A DNA stretch of 64,000 nucleotides from contig NC_046681.1 of the NCBI RefSeq assembly GCF_009870125.1, positions 17,683,001 to 17,747,000 of the forward strand, written 5' to 3'. Positions 63,701 to 64,000 of the stretch are shown piece by piece. This stretch comes from Drosophila pseudoobscura. Lineage: Eukaryota > Arthropoda > Insecta > Diptera > Drosophilidae. The translations under genes and the position numbers were made by a program. The notes beneath the pieces are model-generated. The model saw only the letters and a program-made list of their open reading frames with translations. It did not search any database and was not told the DNA's origin. Each line of letters opens with the position of its first letter. Position 1 is the first letter of the stretch.

Positions 63701-64000
63701 TATATAGTAAACCCAAAAAAAAGTTTTGGAGGGTAGAATGCAAGTACAAACCAAATTGGAAACAATTTTCTATTCAACGAACGTAGTATATATATTTTGA
63801 TTTCGACATTTCCATAGGCGGTGGGCCTGTTCCTGAGACGAAATTTCTACTAACACGATGTTTTTAATAAATTTATGTACCATATTTAATTACCTAAGAC
63901 ATTTGGAGATGAATGGTCGTTTTTATATTTAATCGGATGTTCCACGTATTGTCTGCTTCTTTGTATTTGGATGTTTTCTGCCGAAGGTTGGTTACGTTGG
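60764..64000 (-). CDS. SCHIP-1 (schwannomin-interacting protein) family gene, partial
   Basis: Minus-strand exons, in transcript order: 64000-63894 (cut by the window end), 63224-63136, 62406-62334, 61787-61462 and 61036-60764. All junctions are GT-AG with matching phase. The C-terminal exon has the SCHIP-1 coiled-coil pattern: 'LTTLQLLVDNFQAIIEKLNV' followed by 'LLESLKERDDLNLAQDAIL' and 'HDLEKINNFL'. The exon before it contains 'DTESYSSDSETCPKLTSGVL' and 'QIEVRLALAQSRKIAQRKI', matching the conserved ALA-x-A helix of the family. Upstream is 'FKMANKIEIKRRYNRDEICK'. Vertebrate SCHIP1 binds merlin/schwannomin and ankyrin-associated membranes; the fly role is unknown to me. The start lies beyond the window, and the terminal TTG-TAA-GT could be stop or donor. 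Confidence 0.75.
61260..61320. repeat. TACATA/TATATA microsatellite
   Basis: Alternating purine-pyrimidine tract of about 60 bases in the intron-like spacer of the SCHIP-family gene. Similar tracts occur throughout the window. Confidence 0.7.
62600..63080 (+). mobile_element. Decayed LOA/R1-like LINE fragment in a SCHIP-gene intron
   Basis: Plus-strand frames include 'NRFTEACNQALTTHAPQTN' and, after frameshifts, 'RKAVRASWEKFSAEVETTS' plus 'LRNIL'. This is the endonuclease-RT linker typical of this LINE group, as also seen near 540-800. It lies between SCHIP-gene exons at 62406 and 63136. Confidence 0.6.

Overview
The window is metazoan nuclear DNA from a Drosophila-type genome: AT-rich, intron-containing genes with GT-AG junctions and many degraded transposons. 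Protein matches to fly genes are near full length. Many short repeats resemble the DINE-1/INE-1 (Helitron-derived) family in the form I associate with the obscura species group, so an obscura-group Drosophila, Muller element B, is my best guess (inference, not proven). TE density inside introns and the presence of Stlk, a gene I recall as heterochromatic in D. melanogaster, suggest a pericentric or heterochromatin-like location.

Layout. 1-11.2 kb: decayed non-LTR retrotransposons (LOA/R1-like on +, jockey-like on -), DINE-1 pieces and AT-rich debris. 11.3-16.2 kb (-): S-adenosylmethionine decarboxylase (SamDC), seven coding exons. 16.2-21 kb: DINE-1, a Tc1-like transposase relic and the probable da leader. 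21.1-23.1 kb (+): daughterless (da), coding part in one exon. 24.7-26.5 kb: a broken CCT5 retro-pseudogene followed by a LINE relic. 27.0-30.8 kb (-): Cdk5 activator (Cdk5alpha/p35). 32.4-32.7 kb: Helitron helicase relic. 33.7-38.5 kb (+): me31B, five coding exons. 38.68-40.74 kb: a 2-kb imperfect inverted repeat whose arms each carry a tiny intron-bearing Cys/Gly-rich gene. 41.9-49.4 kb (-): chico (insulin receptor substrate), eight coding exons with TEs in its introns. 50.1-50.6 kb: unidentified coding-like exons. 53.7-58.3 kb (-): Stlk (STRAD-like pseudokinase). 60.8-64 kb and beyond (-): a SCHIP-1-family gene, cut by the window edge.

The host genes are unrelated housekeeping or developmental loci (polyamine synthesis, bHLH transcription factor, Cdk5 activation, mRNA repression, insulin signalling, LKB1-complex pseudokinase) and do not form an operon-like unit. 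All intact CDSs were rebuilt by joining exons with consistent phase, and every complete one has a total length divisible by three.

The most interesting element is the 38.7-40.7 kb inverted repeat between the 3' ends of me31B and chico. A transcript through it would form a roughly 1-kb hairpin, the structure of Drosophila hpRNA/endo-siRNA loci, and it contains sequence resembling testis-type Cys-Gly-Pro-rich proteins.
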